From assembly GCF_017255185.1 (NCBI RefSeq), contig NZ_JAFKCZ010000024.1, forward strand, positions 1 to 34,565: DNA of 34,565 nt. The letters run 5' to 3'. The notes beneath the pieces are model-generated. The model saw nothing but the letters and a program-made list of their open reading frames with translations, had not been told where the DNA came from and made no database searches. A program made the position numbers and the translations under genes. This DNA is from Parahaliea mediterranea. GTDB lineage: Bacteria; Pseudomonadota; Gammaproteobacteria; Pseudomonadales; Halieaceae. Position 1 is the stretch's first letter. Each line of letters starts with the position of its first letter. Below, in pieces: positions 16,510 through 27,206 of this stretch.

Positions 16510-18789
16510 ATGCCTAAATCCCGTCGCAAACTGTCGAAAACCCGCCGTCCCCTGCTCAAGCTCTTTCTGTCCGCCCTGCTGCTGTTCGCCCTGGTACTGA
16601 TCTACCTGGACGCGAAGATCACCGCGACCTTCACCGATAAAATGTGGGAGCTGCCGGCCAAGGTGTACGCCCGGCCGCTGGAGCTGTTCGCCGGGGCCCG
16701 GCTGGACGCGGATGACCTCGCCTACGAGCTGGAGGTGCTTGGCTATCGGGACGTGGGTGCCGTGCGCCAGCCCGGGCAGGTGCGGCGCCGCGGCGGGAGC
16801 TTTGAGGTCTTTACCCGGGGTTTTGACTTTGCCGGGGAGAAAGAGCCCGCCCAGCGTGTGCAGGTTGAACTGGCGGGGGGGCGGGTCACCGGCCTGCGCG
16901 GGCGAACCGGGGAGATCGACCTGATGCGCCTGGACCCGGTGCAGATCGGCGGCATCTACCCCTCCCACGGCGAGGACCGCATCCTGGTCCGCCTGGCGGA
17001 CGTGCCCGACACCCTGCGCCAGGGCCTGCTGGCGGTGGAGGATCGGGATTTCTACCAGCACTGGGGCTTTTCCGTCACCGGCATCCTGCGGGCGGCCCTG
17101 AGCAACCTGCGCAGCGGCGCGGTGGTCGCCGGCGGCAGCACCATTACCCAGCAGTTGGTGAAGAACTATTACCTGACGCCGGAGCGCACCTACATCCGCA
17201 AGCTGACCGAGTTGCTGATGGCGGTGCTGCTCGATTTCCACTACAGCAAGGACCAGATCCTCGAGAGCTATATCAACGAGGTCTACCTCGGGCAGGAGGG
17301 CCCCAGGGCGATTCACGGCCTGGCGCTGGCGGCGCGGCACTACTTCGATACCCCGCTGGAGCAGCTGGGTCTGCACCAGCAGGCCCTGCTGGTGGGGATG
17401 ATCAAGGGCCCCTCCCTCTACAACCCCCTGCGCAATCCGGAGCGCGCCCGGGAGCGGCGCAACCTGGTGTTGGACGTGATGGCGGAGCAGGAGGTGATTT
17501 CGCCGGAACACGCCACGGTGGCCAAGGCCATGCCGCTGGGTCTCAACAACCAGCGCCGCATCCGCGATTCCTTTCCCGCCTACCTCGACCTGGTGCGCCG
17601 CCAGTTGCGCCAGGAGTACCACGAAGAGGATCTGACCACCCTGGGCCTGAGTATCTTCACCAGCTTCGACCCCATTCTGCAGCGCCAGGTGGAGCGCAGC
17701 GCCAGCGCGGTACTGGACCAGCTCGACAGCTCCGGCGAACTGCAGTCCGCCACCGTGGTGACCCGCTTCGACACCGGCGAGGTGGCCGCCCTGGTGGGCG
17801 GGCGCAATGTGCGCTACGCGGGCTTCAACCGCGCGCTGGACGCCCGGCGCCCCGCGGGCTCGCTGCTGAAACCGGCGGTCTTCCTGGCGGCCCTGGAGCA
17901 GCCGCGGCGCTACACCCTGGCCACCGTGCTGTCCGACGCGCCGGTGCAGGTGGCGGGCCCCGACGACAGCCTCTGGGAACCGGACAACTTCGACCGCATG
18001 TCCCACGGTGACGTACTGTTACACCGCGCCCTGGCCAAGTCCTACAACCTGGCCACCGCCCGGCTGGGCATGGAACTCGGCATCGACCGGGTGGTGGACA
18101 TGCTGCAGCGCCTGGGGGTGGAGGGGGATATCCCCGCGGTGCCGGCCCTGACCCTGGGGGCGGGGGCCTATTCGCCCATGGATATGGCGGCCATGTACCA
18201 GAGCATCGCCGCCGGCGGTTTCCGCATGCCCCTGCGCAGCATTCGCGATATTGTCGACGCCCGGGGCGAGCCCCTGCGGCGCTACCCCCTGGAGTACGAG
18301 CGCACGGTTAGCCTGCAGGCCACCAACCTGCTGCATTACGCCCTGCGGGAAGTGGTGCGCGAGGGAACCGGGCGCGGCGTGTACCGCTACCTGAGCGAGG
18401 ACTTCGAGGTGGCGGGCAAGACCGGCACCACCAATGACGGTCGCGATTCCTGGTTCGCCGGTTTCTCCGGCGACCTGCTGGCGGTGACCTGGATCGGCCG
18501 CGACGACAATGGCGGCACCGGCCTTACCGGGAGCTCCGGCGCCCTCAAGGTGTGGGCTCACTTCATGTCCCGGGCCAGCCAGCGCTCGCTGGGCTATCGC
18601 ATGCCCGATCGCATGGCGCCCCACTGGGTGGATGACAGCAACGGTTACCTCACCGGCGAGGGTTGCCCCGACGCGCGACTGCTGCCCTTTATCGAGGGCT
18701 CCGAGCCGGAGCAGCGCACCAACTGCTCGCCGCGGCGTAATGTGATAAAAGACTGGTTTCAGTCCCTGTTCGGTGGAGAGTCGCCATGA
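16510..18789 (+). CDS. mrcB: Penicillin-binding protein 1B
   Basis: This 759-residue class A PBP polymerises and cross-links peptidoglycan. A basic cytoplasmic tail is followed by a membrane helix (about 15-34), a UB2H-like regulatory domain (about 50-140), a GT51 glycosyltransferase domain with AVEDRDFYQHWG (catalytic Glu177) and GGSTITQQLVKN, and a transpeptidase domain with SLLK (Ser451), SYN (511-513) and KTGT (637-640). The UB2H region is where activator lipoproteins bind PBP1b in other species. The stop overlaps the start of a TPR lipoprotein gene (ATGA), implying coupled translation. The ribosome binding site before ATG is weak. Confidence 0.96.
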   Translation: MPKSRRKLSKTRRPLLKLFLSALLLFALVLIYLDAKITATFTDKMWELPAKVYARPLELFAGARLDADDLAYELEVLGYRDVGAVRQPGQVRRRGGSFEVFTRGFDFAGEKEPAQRVQVELAGGRVTGLRGRTGEIDLMRLDPVQIGGIYPSHGEDRILVRLADVPDTLRQGLLAVEDRDFYQHWGFSVTGILRAALSNLRSGAVVAGGSTITQQLVKNYYLTPERTYIRKLTELLMAVLLDFHYSKDQILESYINEVYLGQEGPRAIHGLALAARHYFDTPLEQLGLHQQALLVGMIKGPSLYNPLRNPERARERRNLVLDVMAEQEVISPEHATVAKAMPLGLNNQRRIRDSFPAYLDLVRRQLRQEYHEEDLTTLGLSIFTSFDPILQRQVERSASAVLDQLDSSGELQSATVVTRFDTGEVAALVGGRNVRYAGFNRALDARRPAGSLLKPAVFLAALEQPRRYTLATVLSDAPVQVAGPDDSLWEPDNFDRMSHGDVLLHRALAKSYNLATARLGMELGIDRVVDMLQRLGVEGDIPAVPALTLGAGAYSPMDMAAMYQSIAAGGFRMPLRSIRDIVDARGEPLRRYPLEYERTVSLQATNLLHYALREVVREGTGRGVYRYLSEDFEVAGKTGTTNDGRDSWFAGFSGDLLAVTWIGRDDNGGTGLTGSSGALKVWAHFMSRASQRSLGYRMPDRMAPHWVDDSNGYLTGEGCPDARLLPFIEGSEPEQRTNCSPRRNVIKDWFQSLFGGESP

Positions 18790-19232
18790 TCCCTTTGGTC
18801 CGTGCCACGGCGCTGTTGTGCCTGGCCGCCCTTGCCGGTTGTTCGGTGTACAGCACGCCCGGGCGGCAACCCGCGCCGGTGGAAACCCGGCCCGGTTCGG
18901 AGGTGGTCAGCCCGCAGCCCGCCCCGCCGGCCGAGCCCCGGCCAGCGCCGCAGCCCGCACAACCGCCGGAGCCCAACGCCAGCAACGCCTACGGTCCGCT
19001 GCTGGCCCGCGCCGACAAGGCCTCGGCGGGCGGCGACTACGAGCAGGCCCTGGCGCTACTGGAGCGCGCCCAGCGTATCGACCCGGACAGCGCCGAGGTC
19101 TACCTGGCCCTGGCACGCACCTATGCGGCAAAAGGTGATAACAGCCAGGCGCGGGCCACCGCGGAGCGGGGCCTGTTGTACTGCCGCAGTAATTCGGAAT
19201 GTGGACAGCTGCGCGCCCTGGCTGGCCGTTGA
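18786..19232 (+). CDS. TPR outer-membrane lipoprotein, probable PBP1b activator (LpoP-like)
   Basis: This 148-residue protein has a lipoprotein signal with lipobox LAGC (Cys19) followed by Ser, which predicts outer-membrane sorting. A Pro/Ala/Glu-rich spacer (about 25-65) leads to a tetratricopeptide region (about 70-145: YEQALALLERAQRIDPDSAEVYLALARTYAAKGD). The start overlaps the mrcB stop by four bases and has GGAGAG upstream. In Pseudomonas aeruginosa the PBP1b activator LpoP is a TPR lipoprotein encoded next to the PBP1b gene; layout and domains match here. The assignment is inference from architecture and position. Palindromic repeats follow its stop. Confidence 0.85.
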   Translation: MIPLVRATALLCLAALAGCSVYSTPGRQPAPVETRPGSEVVSPQPAPPAEPRPAPQPAQPPEPNASNAYGPLLARADKASAGGDYEQALALLERAQRIDPDSAEVYLALARTYAAKGDNSQARATAERGLLYCRSNSECGQLRALAGR

Positions 19233-19254
19233 GGTGGTGCGGGTCTTCGCGGCT

Positions 19255-19291
19255 GAATGAATGACCCGAAAAGAGGGGCCCGCTGTCGGCC
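19255..19291 (-). repeat. Companion motif GGCCGACAGCGGG...TCATTCATTC, expanded form
   Basis: Read leftward, the two halves of the motif at 12501-12523 recur here, separated by 14 extra bases (CCCCTCTTTTCGGG). As at locus 3, it lies next to hairpin repeats and after a gene end. Confidence 0.45.
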
Positions 19292-19513
19292 GTACACCGG
19301 GTGGGTGCGGGGCCCTCGGCCGAATGAATTCGGCCCTACAGGGGGTGGGTGCGGGTCCCTCGGCCGAATGAATTCGGCCCTACAGGGGGTGGGTGCGGGT
19401 CCCTCGGCCGAATGAATTCGGCCCTACAGGGGGTAGGTGCGGGTCCCTCGGCCGAATGAATTCGGCCCTACAGGGGGTGGGGGCGGGTCCTGTAGGGCCG
19501 AATTCATTCGGCC
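19292..19513. repeat. 44-bp tandem array of hairpin repeats with inverted end copy (locus 4)
   Basis: Four hairpins (GGCCGAATGAATTCGGCC) start at 19318, 19362, 19406 and 19450, exactly 44 bp apart, joined by 26-nt G-rich linkers that are identical except for one base in the third. A decayed linker (19292-19317) precedes the first. The fourth linker is cut short and joins an inverted copy (19496-19513) preceded by TGTAG. This fills the 313-bp gap between the convergent lipoprotein and modF genes; no gene is visible in it. Confidence 0.9.
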
Positions 19514-19545
19514 AACGCAGCTGGATTGTCTACCTCCGTCGGCGC

Positions 19546-21024
19546 TCATGTATTCACACAACGCACGGTATACCCGTTTTCACCCGGCTCGAAGGTCAAA
19601 TACTGGTTGATACAGCGCGGCACCTCCCCGGCGCTGTGGCTGACGAAGATCACCCGGGTATCGCTGTGGGCCGCGATATGGTCGATGGCCCGCAGCATCA
19701 GCGCCCGGTGGTGGGTATCCAGCCCCAGGGTGGGCTCGTCGAGGATCAGCACCGCGGGGGACTTCACCATGGCCCGGGCCAGTAACACCATCCGCTGCAA
19801 GCCGAAGGACAGGGCGTCAAAGCGCGCCCCGGCGTAGTCGCCCATGCCCAGGGCGCGCAGCCAGTCCAGGGCGCCGTGGCGCTGGGTGTCGCCCCAGTCG
19901 TCGTAGAGGCCGACGCTGTCGAAGAAACCCGACACCACCACTTCCATCACACCCATGCGCTGTTTGAAGTCGAGGTGCAGGCGGTTGTCCAGCAGGCCGA
20001 ATTTCTGCTTGATATCCCACACGCTCTCCCCCGACCCGCGGCGGATGCCGAACAGGGTGATGTCCTGGCCGTAGGCCTTGTGGTTGTCGCCGGTGATCAG
20101 GCTCAGCAGGGTGCTCTTGCCGCAGCCGTTGGGGCCCGAGGCGCAGCAGTGGCGGTCCCGGTCGAACGTCCAGTCGACGCCTTCCATTACCGTGAGTTCG
20201 CCGTAGCGCACGCCGACATTGCGCAGCGCCAGCAGGGGGCCCTCCCCGGGCAGCGTATAGGGGCGCGGCGCCGGAGGCGGCAGGTCCGCCAGCGCCGGAA
20301 GGGGCGGATTCATCAGTCCTTTGACGGCGTCATCGGCCAGCACCTCGCCCCGGGGGCCGGCCCGCAGCACCTGCCCCGCGTCCAGTACCAGCACATGGCT
20401 GATTCCCGCCGGGATATCCTCCAGGCCGCGGCACAGCAGCAGGACCGGTAGCCCGGAGGCCAGCAACTCGTCGAGTACCTGGCGCATTTGGGCCTGGCTG
20501 TCGCGGTCGAGGCCGTCGAGGGGGCTGTCGAGGATCAGCAGGCCGGGTTCCGACAGGATCGCCGACAACAGCAGGGTCTTGCGCATCTCGCCGGTGGAGA
20601 TATAGCGCAGGCCGCGCTCGAGAATATGGCCGATGCACAGGCGCGCCACCCAGTGGTGGAAGGTCTCGTCGGCGTCCCGGCCGCCGAGGATCAGGTCCCG
20701 CACCCGGGTGCCCGGGTCCGAGGCGTCGGCGCGGAACTCGGAGTCGTCGAGCTTGCTGTCGCGCTCGCACAGGGCCCTGGCCTGCTCGAAGCACACGTAG
20801 GCCACGCCGCCTTCGGCAATGGCCGCGCCGCGCCGGACCGTGCCCGAGTGATGGCTGGCCTGGCCGCTGACGACCCGGGCCAGGCTGGTTTTGCCGGCGC
20901 CGTTGGGTCCGAGGCAGGCCCATTGCTGGCCCGCCGCCAGCGTCCAGTCGATGTCTTGCAGGGCGGGCAGGGCGCGGTAGACCAAGTTGACCCGGTCGAG
21001 TTGGAGCAGTGTGTCGGTGGTCAT
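19546..21024 (-). CDS. modF: ModF-like duplicated ABC ATPase
   Basis: This 492-residue protein has two ABC ATPase domains in one chain and no membrane segment. Domain 1 (about 1-235) has Walker A GPNGAGKTS, signature STGEMRK and Walker B LLILDSPLDGLD. Domain 2 (about 265-492) has GPNGCGKST, signature LSFGLQR and VLILDEPTLGLDTHH. Length and arrangement fit E. coli ModF (PhrA), whose role is unclear despite its link to molybdate genes. No modABC genes are present here, so a molybdate role is not supported by context. ATG follows AGAGG. It is divergent from the NUDIX gene. Confidence 0.85.
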   Translation of the reverse strand: MTTDTLLQLDRVNLVYRALPALQDIDWTLAAGQQWACLGPNGAGKTSLARVVSGQASHHSGTVRRGAAIAEGGVAYVCFEQARALCERDSKLDDSEFRADASDPGTRVRDLILGGRDADETFHHWVARLCIGHILERGLRYISTGEMRKTLLLSAILSEPGLLILDSPLDGLDRDSQAQMRQVLDELLASGLPVLLLCRGLEDIPAGISHVLVLDAGQVLRAGPRGEVLADDAVKGLMNPPLPALADLPPPAPRPYTLPGEGPLLALRNVGVRYGELTVMEGVDWTFDRDRHCCASGPNGCGKSTLLSLITGDNHKAYGQDITLFGIRRGSGESVWDIKQKFGLLDNRLHLDFKQRMGVMEVVVSGFFDSVGLYDDWGDTQRHGALDWLRALGMGDYAGARFDALSFGLQRMVLLARAMVKSPAVLILDEPTLGLDTHHRALMLRAIDHIAAHSDTRVIFVSHSAGEVPRCINQYLTFEPGENGYTVRCVNT

Positions 21025-21118
21025 GGAACCTCTATGCTGTTGATGGCCGGTATGCCCTTGTGTCTGCGGCGAGGGGCTGGCTTAATCCGGGAACGTTCAG
21101 TCAGGCCCGCCACGCCAC

Positions 21119-21739
21119 GTGTCAGTTTCGCTATTGCAACTCATCGAGGATCGACTCACCGCGCACCGCCCCGGTAGAAAATGGCTGCGGCGCTTCATGC
21201 GGCGCTCCGCGGTGGCGATGATCCTGAGTGTGCGCCAGGGCGAGCTGCACATTCTAATGATCAAACGGGCCGAGCGGAAAGGCGATCCCTGGTCCGGGCA
21301 CATGGCCTTCCCGGGGGGGCGCATGGACCCGGAGGACGCCAACGGTTTCGAGGTGGCGAACCGGGAGACCGAGGAAGAGGTCGGCATCCGCCTGGGCGAT
21401 TGTGCCAGCTGTATTGGTCGCCTGTCCGATATTCGCGCCAGCCCGCGCGGGGGATTGCTGGGCATGGCGGTAACCCCCTTCGTGTTTCGCCTCGAGCGGG
21501 AGGTCCGCTTCCGGATCAACCACGAGGTGGCGGAGGTGGTCTGGGTGCCGCTGGAATTCCTGCTGGATACCGACCGCCGCGAGTCCATGACCTGGGCGCG
21601 GGGCAAGGTCAACCTGACCCTGCCCTGCTATTTCTACCAGGGGCGTCGCATCTGGGGGCTGTCGCTGATGATGCTGGACGAATTGATGGACCTGGTCGAG
21701 GGCCGCAACCCCCTGCGCAAGGTCTGGCGCCGGGGCTGA
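21119..21739 (+). CDS. NUDIX hydrolase (CoA diphosphatase-like)
   Basis: This 206-residue protein hydrolyses some nucleoside-diphosphate-linked compound. The NUDIX box is GGRMDPEDANGFEVANRETEEEVGI (about 66-90) with the metal-binding REXXEE Glu residues. The sequence before it (LMIKRAERKGDPWSGHMAFPGG) and the N-terminal helix resemble the CoA pyrophosphatase group, so coenzyme A is one possible substrate. The start is GTG at 21119 with a poor ribosome binding site; the N-terminal helix is typical of the family, so the later ATG at 21197 is less likely. It converges with the secreted protein gene. Confidence 0.88.
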   Translation: MSVSLLQLIEDRLTAHRPGRKWLRRFMRRSAVAMILSVRQGELHILMIKRAERKGDPWSGHMAFPGGRMDPEDANGFEVANRETEEEVGIRLGDCASCIGRLSDIRASPRGGLLGMAVTPFVFRLEREVRFRINHEVAEVVWVPLEFLLDTDRRESMTWARGKVNLTLPCYFYQGRRIWGLSLMMLDELMDLVEGRNPLRKVWRRG

Positions 21740-21765
21740 GGCGGAGCGAGCCTTCGGCGGAGCCC

Positions 21766-22374
21766 TCAATCGCCCTCGCGCAGGAAGGCCTTGGTGTCGA
21801 GCATCAGTTCCCTGACCGCCGGATCCTCCTGGCTCGCCCGCAGCAGCGCCTCCCTCGAGGCCTCGCCGCGCACGTAGTCCGCCACCAGCTCCAGCATCAC
21901 CGGGGTCATCTGGGGTTCGCGCACCCAGCGGGGGGCGTTTACCAGGTTGCCGGTAACCCAGTCGTCCTCGCGGCTGAGCCAGTAGCCGCCGCAGTTCGAC
22001 AGCCAGTAGTCGCCGACGCGCCCGTAGCTGTAGTTGGGCGTGTTCGGGTTGAAGCCCCCGGGGACGGTTTCGCTGATTTCGTGCAGCGCCATTACCCACT
22101 GGCTGCCGACGGGGAAGACCTCAGGTTCCGGGCGGCAGTAATCGCCGGTTTTCAGCCACACGCGGATGGTGTCGAACTCCCGGCCGCCGCGCAGTTCGCG
22201 CTTCACCTCGAGGTCGATGGAGTTGCCGGCGGCCTCGACCACCGTGCCGCTCACCACCAGGTCCGTGCTCCCCTGCACCTCGTCGAAGCTGCCCTGCCAC
22301 AGGCATTCGCAGTCGGCGAAGGCCGGCCGGGCGGCCAGCAGGGCGAGTGCGAGGAAGAGGAGATTGCGGCGCAT
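21766..22374 (-). CDS. Secreted Cys-x-Cys protein of unknown function
   Basis: I do not recognise a named function. The 202-residue product starts with a signal peptide (MRRNLLFLALALLAARPAFA) cut just before DCEC, so the mature N-terminus is Asp-Cys-Glu-Cys. The next stretch (TDLVVSGTVVEAAGNSIDLEVKRELRG) looks like beta strands of an OB/NTR-type fold, as in TIMP-like proteins, which also begin Cys-x-Cys; this is inference. Other cysteines lie in GDYCRPE and SNCGGYW. The start at 22374 has AGGA five bases upstream, overlapping the hemB stop, so it is probably translated from the hemB transcript. Confidence 0.8.
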   Translation of the reverse strand: MRRNLLFLALALLAARPAFADCECLWQGSFDEVQGSTDLVVSGTVVEAAGNSIDLEVKRELRGGREFDTIRVWLKTGDYCRPEPEVFPVGSQWVMALHEISETVPGGFNPNTPNYSYGRVGDYWLSNCGGYWLSREDDWVTGNLVNAPRWVREPQMTPVMLELVADYVRGEASREALLRASQEDPAVRELMLDTKAFLREGD

Positions 22375-22378
22375 GGTC

Positions 22379-24690
<2,312 letters not shown>

Positions 24691-24760
24691 GGGTCTCCCG
24701 GAGATAATGTCGAAGGTCGATTGTGCCGATCGAAGGCACTCATCGTGGAATTTGCACTGA

Positions 24761-24872
24761 GGCCGCGGGCCGCAGGGCTCCCGGCGGGACCGTGTGAGAC
24801 ATGGACGTCGAGTACGAGCCCCCATGGATGGGTTTACGGCGTGTCCCGACGGGAGCCCTGCGGTCCGGGGCC
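24761..24872. repeat. ~112-bp imperfect inverted-repeat element between hemJ and hemL
   Basis: Two 30-bp arms (24761-24790 and 24843-24872) are inverted copies with three mismatches. The 52-bp centre contains a small hairpin (CCCAT, GG, ATGGG at 24821-24832) and GACGTC. The composition and symmetry suggest a non-coding repeat of REP or MITE type. It occupies the centre of the 253-bp gap upstream of hemL; I see no gene in that gap. Confidence 0.65.
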
Positions 24873-24943
24873 GGAACCCTTCGAGGGCCAGCAGTCTGGA
24901 CGTGGGGAATTATCGGCGCTCACCGGCAAATTATCCACCCGGT

Positions 24944-25363
24944 CTAGAACGGTTTGAGTACCGCCAGCAACACAATGCCAAACAGAAACAACACCGGCAC
25001 CTCATTGAAAAAGCGGTAAAACACATGGGAGCGCGAATCCGTGTCCTCGTTCACCGCCCGCACGTAGCGCCCGCACTGGATATGGTAGCCCACCAGAAAC
25101 GCCACACCAACCAGCTTCACCCACAACCACCCCGCGTGCAAATAGTACGCGTGGTTCTGCGCAATCATCGCCAGCCCAAAGGCGATCGCCAACACCATAA
25201 AGGGCGTCACAAAGCGGTACAGCCGGCGCGCCATCACCGCCAGCTGCGCGCGGGTCGCCGGGTCCTCGCTGGCGGCGAAATACACCAGGATGCGCGGCAG
25301 GTAGAACAGCCCCGCGAACCAGCACACCACAAAAATAATATGAAAGGCCTTCAGCCACAGCAT
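24944..25363 (-). CDS. hemJ: Protoporphyrinogen oxidase HemJ
   Basis: This 139-residue membrane protein matches HemJ, the small heme-containing protoporphyrinogen IX oxidase that replaces HemG/HemY in many bacteria. Four hydrophobic helices are visible, starting MLWLKAFHIIFVVCWFAGLFYLPRILVY (with the conserved His8) and ending FFNEVPVLFLFGIVLLAVLKPF. Length is standard (about 140). The ATG lies 11 bp after the clc stop with GTGGAA upstream, so it is probably co-transcribed with clc. hemL and hemB follow on the same strand after the inverted-repeat element, making a partial heme cluster. Confidence 0.93.
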   Translation of the reverse strand: MLWLKAFHIIFVVCWFAGLFYLPRILVYFAASEDPATRAQLAVMARRLYRFVTPFMVLAIAFGLAMIAQNHAYYLHAGWLWVKLVGVAFLVGYHIQCGRYVRAVNEDTDSRSHVFYRFFNEVPVLFLFGIVLLAVLKPF

Positions 25364-25374
25364 GGCAAATTCCA

Positions 25375-27099
25375 CTATAAATTGGCGAGCGAAAAACGCT
25401 CGATACTCTCGCGGGTCACGATCCCCTGCAGCACGCGGTTGCCGCTGGCGCTGCGCCCGTACACGCACACCGCCTCCGCCGTGCGTTCCTTGAGGCGGTC
25501 CATCGCCTGGCGCAGGGTCGCCTGTACCGGTACCGGAGCGATCGACCAGCGCCGCAGGTCCGCCTCCGAGAGATTGATCGGGCCCTCCTCCGGGACGTGT
25601 TGCCCCAGCCACTGCGCCAACTCCTGGCCCCGCAGCAGGAACAGATCCTCGCCCTCGCGGGTCACCAGGCACCAGGCCGGTGTCGCATTGATCAGCGCCG
25701 GGATGCTCGAGCGCTCCAGCTCTATCGGTATCTTGATCACGCTGACCTCCATGTTGGACGTCACGTCCGTGCGGTGCAGCAGCTGGTTCAGCGGGTCGTC
25801 CGGCACCACCCGCCGCAACTGGCGCAGCACCGTCTGGTGGGCCGCGCGCTGGCGGAACACGCCGTTATTGGTCAGGTTGGCGGCGATGATCGCCAGCAGC
25901 GCGGGCATCGCCACGCTGGCCGACTGGGTGAGTTCGATCACCGCCAGGATCGCCGCCAGCGGGGCGTTCAGCACCGCGCCCATGCAGGCCGCCATGCCCA
26001 GGGCGATGTACAGCGTTATTTCTGACGCCAGCTCCGGCGCGTAGCCCTGCCCGACCAGGCCCAGCACCCCGCCGAGACAGGCCCCGATCAGCAGGTTGGG
26101 GCCGATCAGCCCGATGGGCATGCCCACGCCGCAACTCACGCCGGTGGCGAGCAGCTTGCTCGCCGCGATGGCCAGCAGCAGCGGCAGGAGCAGTTCGCCC
26201 TGCAGGGCCAGGTTCAGGGTGTCGTAGCCGATGCCCAGGGTCTGCGGAACCAGCAGCGCCAGCGCGCCGGTCAGGGCGCCCGCCAGGGTAAAGCGCAGCG
26301 CCACCGGCCAGTGCGACAGGCGGGTCGACAGGCGGCTGAGCTGAATGAACGCGGTGACCGCGACGCCGCAGCAGATGCCGAGCAGCACGATATAGGGCAG
26401 CTCCCACAGTGAGTTGAGCTCCACCGCGGGGATGCTGAACAGCACCGCGCCGCCGCCGAGGTTGCGGGCGATCGCCGAGGCCGAGACCGCCGACAGCATC
26501 ACCGGGATAAAGCCGGCCACCGTGTACTCCGCGACGATCACCTCCATGGCGAAGATGACTCCCGCCAGGGGGGTGTTGAAGGCCGCCGCGATGCCGCCGG
26601 CGGTGCCGCAGGCGATCAGCACCCGCAGGCTGTTATTGGGCAGGCCCAGGTGCTGCCCCAGCAGGCTGTTGATGGCGCCGCCCAGATGCACGCCGGGGCC
26701 CTCCCGGCCCCCGGATTGGCCGGTGGCCAGGGCGAAGGCGCCGCCGATGAATTGCACCAGGGCATTGCGCAGGGGCAGCACGCCGTAGTCACTGTGCATG
26801 CGGCTGATCACGTGCACGATCCCGGTTTCCCGGTTTTCCGGCTTGAGTAGCGAGAAGCCCAGGCCCAGCGCCAGGGCACCCAGGGTGGGCAGCGCGAACA
26901 ACTGCCAGCGCGGCAGCGCCTCGAAGGCCTCGCCGCCACCGCCGACACCCCACAGGCGGGCCAGTTCGGCAATCGCGGTTTCGAAGGCCAGCACGGTCAG
27001 GCCCGAGGCGACGCCGCCCACCACGCCGAGCACCGCGTAGGCGAGCACCGAGTGGTAGTTGGTGAGATAGCGTCGGTAGGTATTGAGCAACCTGTACAA
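25375..27099 (-). CDS. ClC chloride channel/transporter with CBS domains
   Basis: About 574 residues: a ClC membrane domain (about 1-430) with [10 protein letters not shown] (gating Glu) and [14 protein letters not shown], then two CBS domains (about 450-574). The position of the internal proton glutamate of E. coli ClcA (LFIIEEM) reads IFAMEVI, with Val in place of the second Glu, as in channel-type ClCs. The selectivity segment GSGIP reads ETGIV. No ATG suits the N-terminus; TTG at 27097-27099 ([12 protein letters not shown]) with GGGA about ten bases upstream is my choice, and the TTG eight codons earlier is possible. hemJ follows 11 bp later. Confidence 0.88.
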   Translation of the reverse strand: MYRLLNTYRRYLTNYHSVLAYAVLGVVGGVASGLTVLAFETAIAELARLWGVGGGGEAFEALPRWQLFALPTLGALALGLGFSLLKPENRETGIVHVISRMHSDYGVLPLRNALVQFIGGAFALATGQSGGREGPGVHLGGAINSLLGQHLGLPNNSLRVLIACGTAGGIAAAFNTPLAGVIFAMEVIVAEYTVAGFIPVMLSAVSASAIARNLGGGAVLFSIPAVELNSLWELPYIVLLGICCGVAVTAFIQLSRLSTRLSHWPVALRFTLAGALTGALALLVPQTLGIGYDTLNLALQGELLLPLLLAIAASKLLATGVSCGVGMPIGLIGPNLLIGACLGGVLGLVGQGYAPELASEITLYIALGMAACMGAVLNAPLAAILAVIELTQSASVAMPALLAIIAANLTNNGVFRQRAAHQTVLRQLRRVVPDDPLNQLLHRTDVTSNMEVSVIKIPIELERSSIPALINATPAWCLVTREGEDLFLLRGQELAQWLGQHVPEEGPINLSEADLRRWSIAPVPVQATLRQAMDRLKERTAEAVCVYGRSASGNRVLQGIVTRESIERFSLANL

Positions 27100-27206
27100 T
27101 CCCGCGTTTCCCGCTGGCAAAAAAAGCAGTTTACCAGTTAACCCGCAATCTGCGGCGGTTGGCGGGTGTTTGCCGGCAGATTCGCCGTACTTGTGCAATT
27201 TCCGGG

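Noticed and set aside
15646-18006. Long leftward open frame of 786 codons across pfkB and mrcB
   Set aside because: It is antisense to mrcB and out of frame with pfkB; both have intact family motifs.
19318-19513. CRISPR-like regular repeats
   Set aside because: The stretches between the hairpins are almost identical to each other, so there are no variable spacers, and no cas genes are present.
24691-24825. N-terminal extension of hemL
   Set aside because: The extra 45 codons run through the inverted-repeat element and do not match the family; the ATG at 24690 has GGGAGA upstream.
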